Shown: positions 44,054-52,737 of the stretch, piece after piece | How positions within the stretch are numbered: the first letter of the stretch is position 1 | Layout: each line of letters opens with the position of its first letter | Assembly (NCBI RefSeq): GCF_052030685.1 | Contig: NZ_JBQAJM010000007.1 | Location: 27,907 to 91,906, forward strand | Direction: 5' to 3' | Source of the DNA: Caedibacter sp052030685 | Lineage (GTDB): Bacteria; Pseudomonadota; Gammaproteobacteria; Francisellales; Francisellaceae | DNA: 64,000 nucleotides | The notes under the pieces: model-generated | Told to the model about the DNA's origin: nothing | Databases searched by the model: none | Seen by the model: only the letters and a program-made list of their open reading frames with translations | Position numbers and translations under genes: made by a program

Positions 44054-44410
44054 TCAACGTTCCTCATCAATATCCACTACTTCGTCATCAGCCATTAATG
44101 CTTCGGCTTCAGGACGCTCAGCACGATGATCTTTTAATTTCTGCTTATGCTTTCTTACTTGAGCGTCTAGTTTATCTTGCAATATATCAATAGCTGCATA
44201 CATATCTTGTGAATCTGACTTAGCCACAAACTCAGTTCCTGGCACGTTAATCACGGCTTCAGCCATTTGCTTGCCTTTCTCAACCGACAAAATGACGCGT
44301 GCAGCAATAATATGATCAAAATGATTATCAAGTTTACTCAACTTTTCATCTACATATTGCTTTAATGCAGGGGTAACTTCTAAATGACGACCTGTAATTT
44401 GAATTTGCAT
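44054..44410 (-). CDS. hpf: Ribosome hibernation promoting factor
   Basis: A 118-residue HPF/YfiA-type protein: MQIQITGRHLEVTPALKQYV, VDEKLSKLDNHFDHI and VINVPGTEFVAKSDSQDMYAAID. The C-terminal tail is acidic (VVDIDEER). GGAGG lies 8 nt before the ATG at 44410, so that start is preferred to one 15 nt upstream. Short-form HPF dimerises or silences 70S ribosomes in stationary phase. It heads the ptsN cluster. Confidence 0.9.
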   Translation of the reverse strand: MQIQITGRHLEVTPALKQYVDEKLSKLDNHFDHIIAARVILSVEKGKQMAEAVINVPGTEFVAKSDSQDMYAAIDILQDKLDAQVRKHKQKLKDHRAERPEAEALMADDEVVDIDEER

Positions 44411-44524
44411 AGTGCAGTCCTCCATTGTATAGCCACGAATATCGTGGGGGTTTGTAAGTCAACTTTAATAATTCAAAGATAGCGCCAACACGCATGAATT
44501 GCCAGCAAGTTCAGCATAATTTTA

Positions 44525-45028
44525 TCAATTATTTTCTTGTGATTGTGCTTGATTTTTTGAATTCGTTGGCTCTTGGGTTTTACTCTTATCGTTTTCATTT
44601 GCATTAAAATAGTTATCTATTTTTTCAGCGCCTTTTTGCGCCACCTCTTTGGTATTTTGCCAACCATCAGCTGCTAGTTTCTTAGTTTTCTCCCAAGCAT
44701 CATTGCTAGCATCTTTAGTATTTTGCCATCCTTCAGCTGTGGCTGATTTTGTTTTATCCCAACCTTGCTGTGCATAATCACCTGCCTTATTAGCTGCATC
44801 TTTAGCTACTTCTGTACCTGAGCGCGCTGTATCTGAGACATTTTGTTTAAACAGCTCCCAATTACTTCCAAAATTACAATCATTGGTTTTTGCTGAGCAA
44901 CTTTGTGTCGCCGGATTATCTTCCATTTTAACTTGATCACTTGCTTTACTGGCAGTATCTGCAACACTCAAGCCTGCAGTCAACAAAACAAACACAGGAG
45001 CCGCAAGATATTTTTTAATTGTCTGCAT
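44525..45028 (-). CDS. Exported protein with 11-residue-type amphipathic repeats
   Basis: A 167-residue protein with a signal peptide (cleavage near SVA/DTAS). After a short Cys-containing stretch (SCSAKTNDCNF), residues 65-140 repeat a pattern such as GWDKTKSATAE, GWQNTKDASND, AWEKTKKLAAD and GWQNTKEVAQK, each with an aromatic or Trp start and Lys-Thr-Lys/Asn-Thr-Lys. Amphipathic helices of this type occur in LEA-like and apolipoprotein-like proteins. The C-terminus is Asn/Gln/Ser-rich. Periplasmic stress protection is a guess. Confidence 0.7.
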   Translation of the reverse strand: MQTIKKYLAAPVFVLLTAGLSVADTASKASDQVKMEDNPATQSCSAKTNDCNFGSNWELFKQNVSDTARSGTEVAKDAANKAGDYAQQGWDKTKSATAEGWQNTKDASNDAWEKTKKLAADGWQNTKEVAQKGAEKIDNYFNANENDKSKTQEPTNSKNQAQSQENN

Positions 45029-45189
45029 AATTTATCACATATTTTTTAGAACTTAAGTACATTATCTTTTAGCAAAGCCCTTGCTAGAAATCAAATACAG
45101 ATCATGCTTCTTTGCTCTTTTTGAGTACAAGCAAATTTTTTAAAATTATTTTAACATCTTAAGCTTACCTTAATATTGACTTGTGATAC

Positions 45190-45348
45190 TAACATCACTC
45201 AAGGGGATCACGATCACAGAGCAAACTTTTTTCTCTCTCCCTTCTCTTTCAGTATGTCCTGTGATCGTAACCTTGAGACCACGAAATTACCTTGCAGTAC
45301 ACTCCCTCCCTTCTCATCATCTATGTACTGCAAGGTGATCTCTTTTTA
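45190..45348 (+). ncRNA. Candidate small RNA with two C-rich loops
   Basis: Two stem-loops in a row on the + strand. Stem 1: CTCAAGG plus ACGATCACAG (45198-45219) pairs with CTGTGATCGT plus CCTTGAG (45259-45277) around a 39-nt pyrimidine loop. Stem 2: ACCTTGCAGTACA (45289-45301) pairs perfectly with 45324-45336, extendable by GAT/ATT, around a 22-nt loop, and is followed by TCTTTTT (45341-45347), like an intrinsic terminator. Both loops contain CTCCCTTCTC. A possible extended -10 (TGTGATACT) is at 45182-45190. A frame of 88 codons overlaps the region but is less convincing than the folds. Confidence 0.5.
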
Positions 45349-45438
45349 TCATCACCCTTATTTTAAACAAAGCTATTCCAGACCATTACGCAATTCCAAC
45401 ATGCTTATTTTGGCTTTACTCATAAAACATGATATTGA

Positions 45439-46386
45439 TTAGGGGATTAAATGCGCAAACTTCCCTTGTGATAACGCATCTTTAATCAACTTAACCTCAG
45501 CTGATAGAGTATCAACAAAACCACTAGCAACATGCATCGCAGCAGCTGCATTTAATATCAATGTATCCTGTTTAGCACCTAACATTTCATTATTTAATAA
45601 CGATTTTGACTCCGCCAAATTCTGATACAAATCGCCAGCTTCTAAGTAATCTAGTCTGCCACGCACAAATCCAAGCTGCTCTGGATGCAAACTAAACTCG
45701 GTGACTTCCTCATGATCAAGTTTAATTACTTTATTGGCACCACAAACTGAAAACTCATCCATCCCATCACCATACACAATGTAGGCATGCGTGACACCTA
45801 AATGCTTAAGCGCATAAAGATACGGCTTAAGTAAGCGTTCATCATAAACCCCTGCAACAATTCTCTTAACCTGCATTGGATTCAGCAAAGGACCCAATAC
45901 ATTAAAAAAAGTGCGTTTACCCTCTTTAGCAAAGCGTTGACGCACATTAACCACTTTGGCAAAAATCGGATGAAAAAATGGCGCAAATAAAAAAACCATT
46001 CCTTGCTCTTTTAATAAGCTCAATGCGACTTCTGGGTTATCAGGAATTTCAACATTAAGCTTTTGTAAAAAGTCAAAACTACCGCACTTTGATGTAGCCG
46101 AACGATTACCATGCTTGGCAACCTTAGCACCTAACTCATGCACCATTAATGCGCTTAGCGTTGAATAATTTAAGGTTCGACAACCATCGCCTCCAGTACC
46201 AACAATATCCACTGTTTCAGCAAAAGGGTTTTCCACTTTAATACTATAATTTAGAAATGTCCGCGCTAATTCAAAAAGTGTTTGCTCTCCATATAGTTCA
46301 GCATCTATCTGTTGAATGATTTGATACTGCTGATCTTCACTTGTTTCATCACTTAGCAATTGATTGACTAATGACTCAATTTCCAC
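45439..46386 (-). CDS. trpD: Anthranilate phosphoribosyltransferase family (TrpD-like)
   Basis: A 315-residue enzyme of the nucleoside phosphorylase class III fold. Motifs: VGTGGDGCRTLNYST (PRPP loop, about residues 60-75), AKHGNRSATSKCGS, FAPFFHPIF, RTFFNVLGPLLNP and GDGMDEFS (metal and PRPP Asp-Glu). It would join anthranilate with PRPP. It lies alone, with no other trp gene in the window and with the divergence from the canonical NISTxxA to NYSTLSA, so a different aromatic acceptor is possible. Confidence 0.75.
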   Translation of the reverse strand: MEIESLVNQLLSDETSEDQQYQIIQQIDAELYGEQTLFELARTFLNYSIKVENPFAETVDIVGTGGDGCRTLNYSTLSALMVHELGAKVAKHGNRSATSKCGSFDFLQKLNVEIPDNPEVALSLLKEQGMVFLFAPFFHPIFAKVVNVRQRFAKEGKRTFFNVLGPLLNPMQVKRIVAGVYDERLLKPYLYALKHLGVTHAYIVYGDGMDEFSVCGANKVIKLDHEEVTEFSLHPEQLGFVRGRLDYLEAGDLYQNLAESKSLLNNEMLGAKQDTLILNAAAAMHVASGFVDTLSAEVKLIKDALSQGKFAHLIP

Positions 46387-46457
46387 AAACTCACCTTCTT
46401 TTATTTTTTATTCTTTACACTCTATTCTAAAGCTTTAAATTTGTTTCGTCTGCTTTT

Positions 46458-46478
46458 GGGGCGTATGCAATACGCCCC
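46458..46478. repeat. REP-like palindrome, family D
   Basis: GGGGCGTAT-GCA-ATACGCCCC is a 21-bp hairpin with 9-bp arms and a 3-nt loop, followed by CTACACTTTCAATATATCG. The same core and flank recur at 49715 and 57951. It lies between the rlmD stop (on the minus strand) and the trpD start. Non-coding. Confidence 0.7.
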
Positions 46479-46504
46479 TACACTTTCAATATATCGCTAT
46501 GCTT

Positions 46505-47851
46505 TTATTTTTCAAAAACAGCGATAGACTCAACATGTGTCGTATGTGGAAACATATCCATTACACCCGCTGAAAGTAATTTATACCCCTTTTCATTGAC
46601 TAAAATGCCAGCGTCACGCGCCAGGGTGGAAGGATCACATGACACATAGACAATACGCCCGGGATTGATTTTTTCAATTTGCTTACATACCATCTCAGCA
46701 CCAGCTCTCGGCGGATCCAATAGTAACTTATTAAACTCATTTCCCACAATCCACTCATGTTTTGAAATATCTTCAAATAAATTCACGGGATAAAAAGCAA
46801 CATTATCTATGTTATTGCGCTTAGCATTTCCCATGGCACGCACCGTCATTGCTTCATCACCTTCAACACCGACGACAAATTTAGCTTTTGTTGCTAATGG
46901 CAAACTAAAATTACCCAAACCACAAAACAGATCGAGCACTATATCATTATTTGACACTTCTAATAACGCTATCGCCTGCTTTAACATTTTGCGATTAATA
47001 TCATGGTTAACTTGTGTGAAATCATTTGGCTCAAAATAAATAGTCACATCATAATCTGCTAAATGATAGGACAGCGACTGTGGTTCTTGCGTTACTTCTG
47101 GATATAAGCGTGTTATTGTATCTGGTCCCTTAGCCTGCAAATATATCCAAAACTGCTGTGCTTTAGCAAAGTCAGTTAACTTAGTTAAATCTTCATCAGT
47201 AAATGCACTTAAGTGGCGGATAATTAATGCTGTTACCTGATCGTCTACTGCCACTTCAATTTGTGGAATCTCTTTGTAATTTGATAGGCTAAACACTAAA
47301 TCCTGTAATAAAGTTAAATCCTTGCCCACACTTGGGTGCAATACCTCACAGTGATTAATATCCGCAAGGAAACGTCCATCGCGCTCTCTAAACCCAACGA
47401 GCACTTTCCCTTTTTTGTGCACATAGCGCACACCTAACCGTGCTTTAGTACGATAACCCTCGTGTGATTCTGAACGCAATGGCGCAATACGTCCAAGCGG
47501 TTCAAGACCTTGTCCAAAATGCTTAAAATGATTCAATAATGTTTCTTCTTTAAATGCAATCTGCGCATCAGGTGCAACATGTTGAAAAGAACAACCACCA
47601 CACATCTCAAAATACTCACATGGCGGCGCGACACGCTCAGCACTTGGCTTCAACACTTGTATCAGTTTACCTTCATCATAAGTTGATTTTGATAAAGTAT
47701 ATTCAAATGCGACTTCTTCTCCTTCTAAAGCGAATGGGATAAAGGTTGTTTTACCATCAATCTTAGCAATTCCACGCCCTTCGTGTGACAGACTGGAAAC
47801 ACTGGTATTGAATACACCGCTAGGAAAGTTTTTCTTAATTCGTCTTGGCAT
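46505..47851 (-). CDS. rlmD: 23S rRNA m5U1939 methyltransferase
   Basis: A 448-residue RlmD. N-terminal TRAM domain (VSSLSHEGRGIAKIDGKTTFI), [4Fe-4S] cysteines in PPCEYFEMCGGCSFQH (the fourth near CEVLH), the SAM site VLDLFCGLGNFSLP and the catalytic Cys in VYVSCDPSTLARD with LDPPRAGA. It methylates the C5 of U1939. RlmC and TrmA lack this full set. It precedes trpD on the same strand by 118 bp with a REP-like hairpin between. Confidence 0.93.
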   Translation of the reverse strand: MPRRIKKNFPSGVFNTSVSSLSHEGRGIAKIDGKTTFIPFALEGEEVAFEYTLSKSTYDEGKLIQVLKPSAERVAPPCEYFEMCGGCSFQHVAPDAQIAFKEETLLNHFKHFGQGLEPLGRIAPLRSESHEGYRTKARLGVRYVHKKGKVLVGFRERDGRFLADINHCEVLHPSVGKDLTLLQDLVFSLSNYKEIPQIEVAVDDQVTALIIRHLSAFTDEDLTKLTDFAKAQQFWIYLQAKGPDTITRLYPEVTQEPQSLSYHLADYDVTIYFEPNDFTQVNHDINRKMLKQAIALLEVSNNDIVLDLFCGLGNFSLPLATKAKFVVGVEGDEAMTVRAMGNAKRNNIDNVAFYPVNLFEDISKHEWIVGNEFNKLLLDPPRAGAEMVCKQIEKINPGRIVYVSCDPSTLARDAGILVNEKGYKLLSAGVMDMFPHTTHVESIAVFEK

Positions 47852-48027
47852 CAGGTTGCAATAAGCATAATTTTAAATGTGCGTTAGTTTAGCAACTGCA
47901 TATAAAATGTCATTGTTTTTTGATCTTTTTAATGCTTTTCACTGTAAAACGCTTGTTCTTTGCTAAGGTGCTGTTTAAGCTAATGAGGTTCGATTTAACA
48001 CATTAATCATTAAAATATGGAGTAAAT

Positions 48028-48522
48028 ATGAAGAAATTAACCACCATTGCATTATCACTTTTAGCCGGCAGCGCATTGATTTCTGGCGCTTTTGCTGACG
48101 CAACTAAAGCTACATCTGCTAATACTCAACCAGCCAAGACAGCTGAAACAACACAAGACAACGCAGCAGATGCAAGTTACACAATTGGTTATTCAATTGG
48201 CAAAAACATGACTGAGCAATTAAAGCAACAAAATGTCAGCCTAAATACTGATGATCTTCAACAAGGTTTTGTAGCGGGTATTGAGGGTAGCAAGCCTAAG
48301 CTAAGCCAAGAACAGATGGAGCAATCAATGCAAGCTTTCCAAAAAGAAATGGAAGCAAAAATGAAGGCACATGAAGAGGCGGCGCAAGCCGAAGCTGCCA
48401 AAGCAAAAGCCAAGCTTGATGCAACAAAAGCTCAAGCTACAACTGCTACTTCTGATACAGCAAAAACATCTGCTGATAGCGCTAAAAAGGCAGTTGATGC
48501 AACAAGTGCTGCAGCAAACTAA
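48028..48522 (+). CDS. Exported Mip/FKBP-dimerisation-domain protein (FipA-like)
   Basis: A 164-residue exported protein: signal peptide ending near AFA/DATK, an Ala/Thr linker, then the FKBP N-terminal dimerisation domain (ASYTIGYSIGKNMTEQLKQQ, near 49-69; GFVAGIEG; LSQEQMEQSMQAFQKEMEAK) and an Ala/Lys-rich helical tail. The FKBP isomerase domain itself is missing. GGAG lies before the ATG. With the next gene it resembles the Francisella fipA-fipB pair. An intrinsic terminator follows. Confidence 0.75.
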   Translation: MKKLTTIALSLLAGSALISGAFADATKATSANTQPAKTAETTQDNAADASYTIGYSIGKNMTEQLKQQNVSLNTDDLQQGFVAGIEGSKPKLSQEQMEQSMQAFQKEMEAKMKAHEEAAQAEAAKAKAKLDATKAQATTATSDTAKTSADSAKKAVDATSAAAN

Positions 48523-48561
48523 GCATTAGCTAAGTAACGTACAAAAAACCATCAAATATCT

Positions 48562-48587
48562 AAAAGCCCCACTATTGGGGCTTTTTT
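48562..48587 (+). terminator. Rho-independent terminator
   Basis: AAAAGCCCC, a loop ACTATT and GGGGCTTTTTT make a perfect 5-bp GC stem extended by A-T pairs with a six-T run. It lies 40 bp after the stop of the Mip-domain gene and before the FipB-like gene, so the second gene probably has its own promoter as well. Confidence 0.85.
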
Positions 48588-48696
48588 ATGGAAGAAATTT
48601 ACTTTTAGGCATGAACCTTTTTCCTTTTAGCAACAACTTTGTTATAGTTCGAAAATATTATTTTTATTAACTGAAAAACATGGAGCTTTATTCATA

Positions 48697-49701
48697 ATGC
48701 GTATGTCAAAAAAAATCATCGTAAGCACGATTGGCGCTGCAATTTTTGCCACTGTTTTAGCAGGTTGTTCACAATCTGACTCAAAAGACTCGGCAAAAGC
48801 AACTCCTGAAGTAACAAAAACCGTTGCAACGCAACCCGCAGCTGATGCCGCAAAACCTGCAACGACTGCCAACCCTCAACAAAATGAAGCGACATTGCTT
48901 AACAATGTCAGCTATACATTAGGCTATAGTGTCGCAGGCAATGTAAGCGCACAACTAAAAGCACAAGGTGCGACACTTGATAATGCGCAAGTTCTAGCAG
49001 GCTTTAAAGCAGGAATTTCCAACGAAAAAGGTAAATTCTCACAAGAGCAGATGCAAACCATTATGCAAACATTCCAAAAAGACTTAATGGCAGCACAAGA
49101 GAAAAAACAAGTAACCTCTGTACTAGAGAATGCCAAAGCACTCCTTTCTAATGAGCAAACACCAACAGTTGGACCAAAGGATGCGAAGGTTTCGGTGATT
49201 GAATTCTTTGATTACCAGTGCGTATTCTGCCACAAAGTAGCTCCTATTATGGAAAAAGTAATGGATGCCAACCCAAATGTGAAATACATCTTCAAAGAAT
49301 TCCCAATCTTTGGTAAACGCTGGGAAGCATCGCAATATGCTGCGGAGATGGGCATTGCTGCTTATATGCTAAACGGTGCTGAGGGTTACTTAAAATATCA
49401 TAATGCCGTTTTCGCTAGTGGCGTTGACGAAGGCAAATTAACTGTTAAAGATGTTAATGACGCTGCGAAAAAAGTAGGCGTTGATGTTGCCAAGGCTGAA
49501 AGCCTAATCAAAGAGAAAAAAGTCACTGAGAATATTGCAGCAGACATGAAACTTGGCTTTGACAAGTTAGGCATCCAAGGCACACCGGCAATTATCGTTA
49601 TGCCTTTATCAGGTGCGAATGCAGCTAATACGACAGTTATCCCTGGTTTTGCACAGCAAGATACTATTCAAGCAGCAATCAATAAAGCACAAGGTAAATA
49701 A
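48697..49701 (+). CDS. DsbA-like lipoprotein with Mip domain (FipB-like)
   Basis: A 334-residue lipoprotein. The lipobox VLAGC gives Cys24; a Thr/Ala linker is followed by an FKBP dimerisation domain (VSYTLGYSVAGNVSAQLKAQ near 71-90) and a DsbA-like thioredoxin domain with C175-V-F-C178 and the cis-Pro loop GIQGTPAIIV. It should oxidise or isomerise disulfides at the inner face of the outer membrane or in the periplasm. In Francisella FipB has both activities and is needed for virulence. Normal-looking GGAG about 12 nt upstream of the first ATG. Confidence 0.85.
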   Translation: MRMSKKIIVSTIGAAIFATVLAGCSQSDSKDSAKATPEVTKTVATQPAADAAKPATTANPQQNEATLLNNVSYTLGYSVAGNVSAQLKAQGATLDNAQVLAGFKAGISNEKGKFSQEQMQTIMQTFQKDLMAAQEKKQVTSVLENAKALLSNEQTPTVGPKDAKVSVIEFFDYQCVFCHKVAPIMEKVMDANPNVKYIFKEFPIFGKRWEASQYAAEMGIAAYMLNGAEGYLKYHNAVFASGVDEGKLTVKDVNDAAKKVGVDVAKAESLIKEKKVTENIAADMKLGFDKLGIQGTPAIIVMPLSGANAANTTVIPGFAQQDTIQAAINKAQGK

Positions 49702-49714
49702 CTCTATAACTAAT

Positions 49715-49733
49715 GGGCGTATACAATACGCCC
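49715..49733. repeat. REP-like palindrome, family D
   Basis: GGGCGTAT-ACA-ATACGCCC starts 14 bp after the fipB-like stop and is followed by CTACATTTTTC. Its stem and the following T-rich run could end the transcript. Same family as 46458 and 57951. Confidence 0.65.
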
Positions 49734-49917
49734 CTACATTTTTCAATTATTTTCTCATTACTTGTTTTGTATAGATATTGATATTTCACTAGCATTTTTA
49801 CACAAAAACCGCTACCCTGTTTTGACTTTTTGCTAGGCTAATAAACGATCTATTGCAAATCAAACACGCTTGGCAATAAGTGTAAATCATACAATAAATA
49901 AAATCAGGTAACTAAAA

Positions 49918-51273
49918 ATGACAGACAGCGTGATTGAAAATCCCGTAAAACAACATAAAAAAGTATATATTAAAACACTTGGCTGCCAGATGAATGAATA
50001 TGATTCATCACGCATGAATGAAGTTTTAGGTGAGCATTTTAATACCAGTAAAACCGAAGATTATGGCGAGGCAGATATTATTCTGATTAATACCTGCTCG
50101 ATCCGTGAAAAAGCACAAGAAAAAGTATTTCATGAGCTGGGACGTTGGAAAAACCTTAAAAACAAAAACCCTGAGCTTGTCATCGGTGTTGGTGGCTGCG
50201 TTGCCTCACAAGAAGGTGAAAACATCATAAAACGCGCGCCTTTCGTTGATATCGTTTTTGGTCCACAAACGATTCACCGCTTACCTGATTTGATTAAACA
50301 AAAACAAAAAACTGACATTTCTCAAGTTGACATCTCCTTCCCTGAAGTAGAAAAGTTTGACCACCTACCAGCACCTAAAGCTGAAGGTGCTAAAGCTTTT
50401 GTCTCGATAATGGAGGGTTGTGATAAATACTGTTCTTATTGTGTTGTACCATATACCCGAGGTCCTGAGGTTAACCGCCCATTTGAAGATGTGTTAGCAG
50501 AGTGCGCTATTTTAGCTGAGCAAGGCGTTAAAGAAATCACACTTTTAGGTCAAAACGTCAATCATTATCTTGGTAAAATGGCTTCAGGCGATACGGCAGA
50601 TCTTGCGTTACTTATTCACTTTATTGCAGCTATTGATGGCGTTGAACGAATCCGTTTCACCACCTCTCACCCAGTTGAGTTTTCAGATAATTTAATTAAT
50701 GCCTATGCTGAAGTACCACAATTAGCCAATCACTTACATTTACCTGTGCAACATGGTTCAGATCGCATATTAACAGCGATGAAACGTAATCACACAATTT
50801 TAGAATTCAAACAAAAAATTCGTAAACTTAGAAAAGTTCGCCCAGACATTACCATTTCTTCTGACTTTATCGTTGGCTTTCCAGGTGAGACTGCAGAAGA
50901 TTTTGAGAAATTAATGGGTCTTGTTAAAGACGTTCAATTTGATCAATCTTTTAGTTTCATCTACAGCAAGCGCCCAGGGACACCTGCGGCAAACTTAGCC
51001 GATGACACACCTGTTGAGGTTAAAAAAGCGCGTTTAAAGCGTCTGCAAGACCAACTTAATCATAACGCGATGGTCATTAGTCGGCAAATGGTTGGCTCAA
51101 CACAGCGCATTCTGGTGGAAGGAATTTCCAAAAAGGATGATAAAGTGCTTGCTGGACGCACAGAAAATAATCGCATCGTTAACTTTGCTGGTGATTCTAG
51201 TTTAATTGGTCAATTAATTGATGTTAAAATCATTGAAGCTTTACCACATTCACTACGCGGAGAAATTATTTAG
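49918..51273 (+). CDS. miaB: tRNA methylthiotransferase MiaB
   Basis: A 451-residue radical-SAM enzyme adding the 2-methylthio group to i6A37 of tRNA. The first cluster cysteines are C23 (LGCQMNEYDS), C60 (NTCSIRE) and C94 (GGCVAS); the radical SAM cluster is C168-x3-C172-x2-C175. A TRAM domain ends the protein. It heads the miaB-phoH-ybeY-corC-lnt run, which is conserved in gammaproteobacteria. The ATG follows GGTAACTAAAA, a modest ribosome binding site. Confidence 0.95.
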   Translation: MTDSVIENPVKQHKKVYIKTLGCQMNEYDSSRMNEVLGEHFNTSKTEDYGEADIILINTCSIREKAQEKVFHELGRWKNLKNKNPELVIGVGGCVASQEGENIIKRAPFVDIVFGPQTIHRLPDLIKQKQKTDISQVDISFPEVEKFDHLPAPKAEGAKAFVSIMEGCDKYCSYCVVPYTRGPEVNRPFEDVLAECAILAEQGVKEITLLGQNVNHYLGKMASGDTADLALLIHFIAAIDGVERIRFTTSHPVEFSDNLINAYAEVPQLANHLHLPVQHGSDRILTAMKRNHTILEFKQKIRKLRKVRPDITISSDFIVGFPGETAEDFEKLMGLVKDVQFDQSFSFIYSKRPGTPAANLADDTPVEVKKARLKRLQDQLNHNAMVISRQMVGSTQRILVEGISKKDDKVLAGRTENNRIVNFAGDSSLIGQLIDVKIIEALPHSLRGEII

Positions 51274-51277
51274 CTTC

Positions 51278-52258
51278 ATGAAATCAATACAATTTTATCT
51301 AGAGCCAGATAGCGCACAAATGCTTGCTAAACTTTGTGGCAATTTAAATGAAAATTTGCATTTAATTGAAAAATACCTTGCTGTTGAGATCATTCAACGT
51401 GGTAATAATTTCCGCATTGTGGGTCCTAAAACAGCGATTAAAGATGCACAAGAATTTCTAGAAGAACTTTATGAGAAGCTTGTTAATGATGTCCAGTTTG
51501 AACTAAACAACAAAGAGCTTAATATCGCCCTTAACAGCCTTGCTAAAAGAGAACAAGCGGATAAAAAAGAAAAATTCATTCCTGAATTTCAAGTGATGAT
51601 TGGCTCGCGCCCTATTAACCCGCGCACGATTAATCAAGAGCGTTATTTAAAGCGCATTCAAGAGAATGATATTAACTTTGGCATAGGTCCTGCGGGTACT
51701 GGCAAAACCTATCTTGCGATGGCATGCGCTGTTGCGGCTTTTGAAAAAGGCCTTGTTAAACGCTTGGTACTTGTGCGCCCTGCCGTTGAAGCAGGTGAAA
51801 AGTTGGGATTCTTACCAGGTGATTTAGCGCAAAAAGTTGACCCTTATTTACGCCCAATGTACGACGCATTATATGATCTTATGGGTGTTGAGCGTGTTGG
51901 CAAGCTAATTGAGAAACAAATCATTGAGATTGCACCCTTAGCCTATATGCGTGGACGCACAATTAATGATTCATTTATTATTCTTGATGAAAGTCAAAAC
52001 ACGACCAAAGAACAGATGAAAATGTTCTTAACACGTATTGGCTTTAATTCAACGGCGATCGTCACGGGCGATATTACCCAAGTTGACTTACCTAAAGGTG
52101 TTACGCCAGGGCTTCGTCATGCCATTGAAGTACTTGCCGGTGTTGAAGGAATTAGCATGACTTTCTTTGAAACGATTGATGTCGTACGTCACCCGATTGT
52201 CCAACGTGTTGTTGCTGCTTATGATGTATATGAACAGCATCATAGTCAGGATTATTAA
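51278..52258 (+). CDS. ybeZ: PhoH-like ATPase (YbeZ)
   Basis: A 326-residue PhoH-family ATPase. The N-terminal part is KH-like; Walker A is GPAGTGKTYLAM (near residue 138) and Walker B is FIILDESQN. The ATG at 51278 (MKSIQFYLEP) begins the homologous region; the frame also runs into the end of miaB, which is not supported. It works with the neighbour YbeY in ribosome and rRNA maturation. The TAA overlaps the ybeY ATG (TAATG). Confidence 0.93.
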   Translation: MKSIQFYLEPDSAQMLAKLCGNLNENLHLIEKYLAVEIIQRGNNFRIVGPKTAIKDAQEFLEELYEKLVNDVQFELNNKELNIALNSLAKREQADKKEKFIPEFQVMIGSRPINPRTINQERYLKRIQENDINFGIGPAGTGKTYLAMACAVAAFEKGLVKRLVLVRPAVEAGEKLGFLPGDLAQKVDPYLRPMYDALYDLMGVERVGKLIEKQIIEIAPLAYMRGRTINDSFIILDESQNTTKEQMKMFLTRIGFNSTAIVTGDITQVDLPKGVTPGLRHAIEVLAGVEGISMTFFETIDVVRHPIVQRVVAAYDVYEQHHSQDY

Positions 52259-52731
52259 TGACGATGTTTGAGATTGATATTAACAATCCTAATGCGCTTT
52301 ATCTTCCCACTGAAGATAAACTCAATACTTGGGCGGAGCACACTTTAAAATTCCTTAACAAGGTTCAAGCGATTATCAGTATTGAGGTTGTCAATCCTGA
52401 TGAGATGCAACATTATAACAATAACTATCGCGGCAAAGATAAGCCTACCAATATCCTCTCCTTCCCGTTTGAGGTACCTCCTGGACTACCCAAGAATAAT
52501 GAAACCGAGTATTTTCTAGGTGACTTAATAATATGCCCTGAAGTTTTGCAAAAAGAAGCAAAAGAGCAGCATAAATTGCTCGATGCTCACTGGTGCCACA
52601 TTCTAATCCATGGCATACTGCATTTAGTTGGCTATGACCATATTGATGAGGAGGATGCCCTTAAGATGGAGAGCATAGAAATCGCTTTATTGGCAGAGCT
52701 TGGTATTGACAACCCTTATGTTGAGAAATAG
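52258..52731 (+). CDS. ybeY: Endoribonuclease YbeY
   Basis: A 157-residue metalloprotein with the zinc motif HILIHGILHLVGYDH (near 116-130) and the N-terminal fold pattern NYRGKDKPTNILSFPFE. It matures the 16S rRNA 3' end and takes part in ribosome quality control. Starts at the ATG overlapping the ybeZ stop; a second ATG 6 nt later is possible. Followed by corC after 6 bp. Confidence 0.95.
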   Translation: MTMFEIDINNPNALYLPTEDKLNTWAEHTLKFLNKVQAIISIEVVNPDEMQHYNNNYRGKDKPTNILSFPFEVPPGLPKNNETEYFLGDLIICPEVLQKEAKEQHKLLDAHWCHILIHGILHLVGYDHIDEEDALKMESIEIALLAELGIDNPYVEK

Positions 52732-52737
52732 TAAACA

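Noticed and set aside
45176..45442. 88-codon open frame on the + strand near the exported repeat protein
   Set aside because: It runs across two perfect hairpins, its product has Cys/Ser/His-rich sequence without domain sense (LPPFSSSMYCKVISFYHHPYF), there is no ribosome binding site, and it overlaps the trpD end. The RNA structure explains the sequence better.
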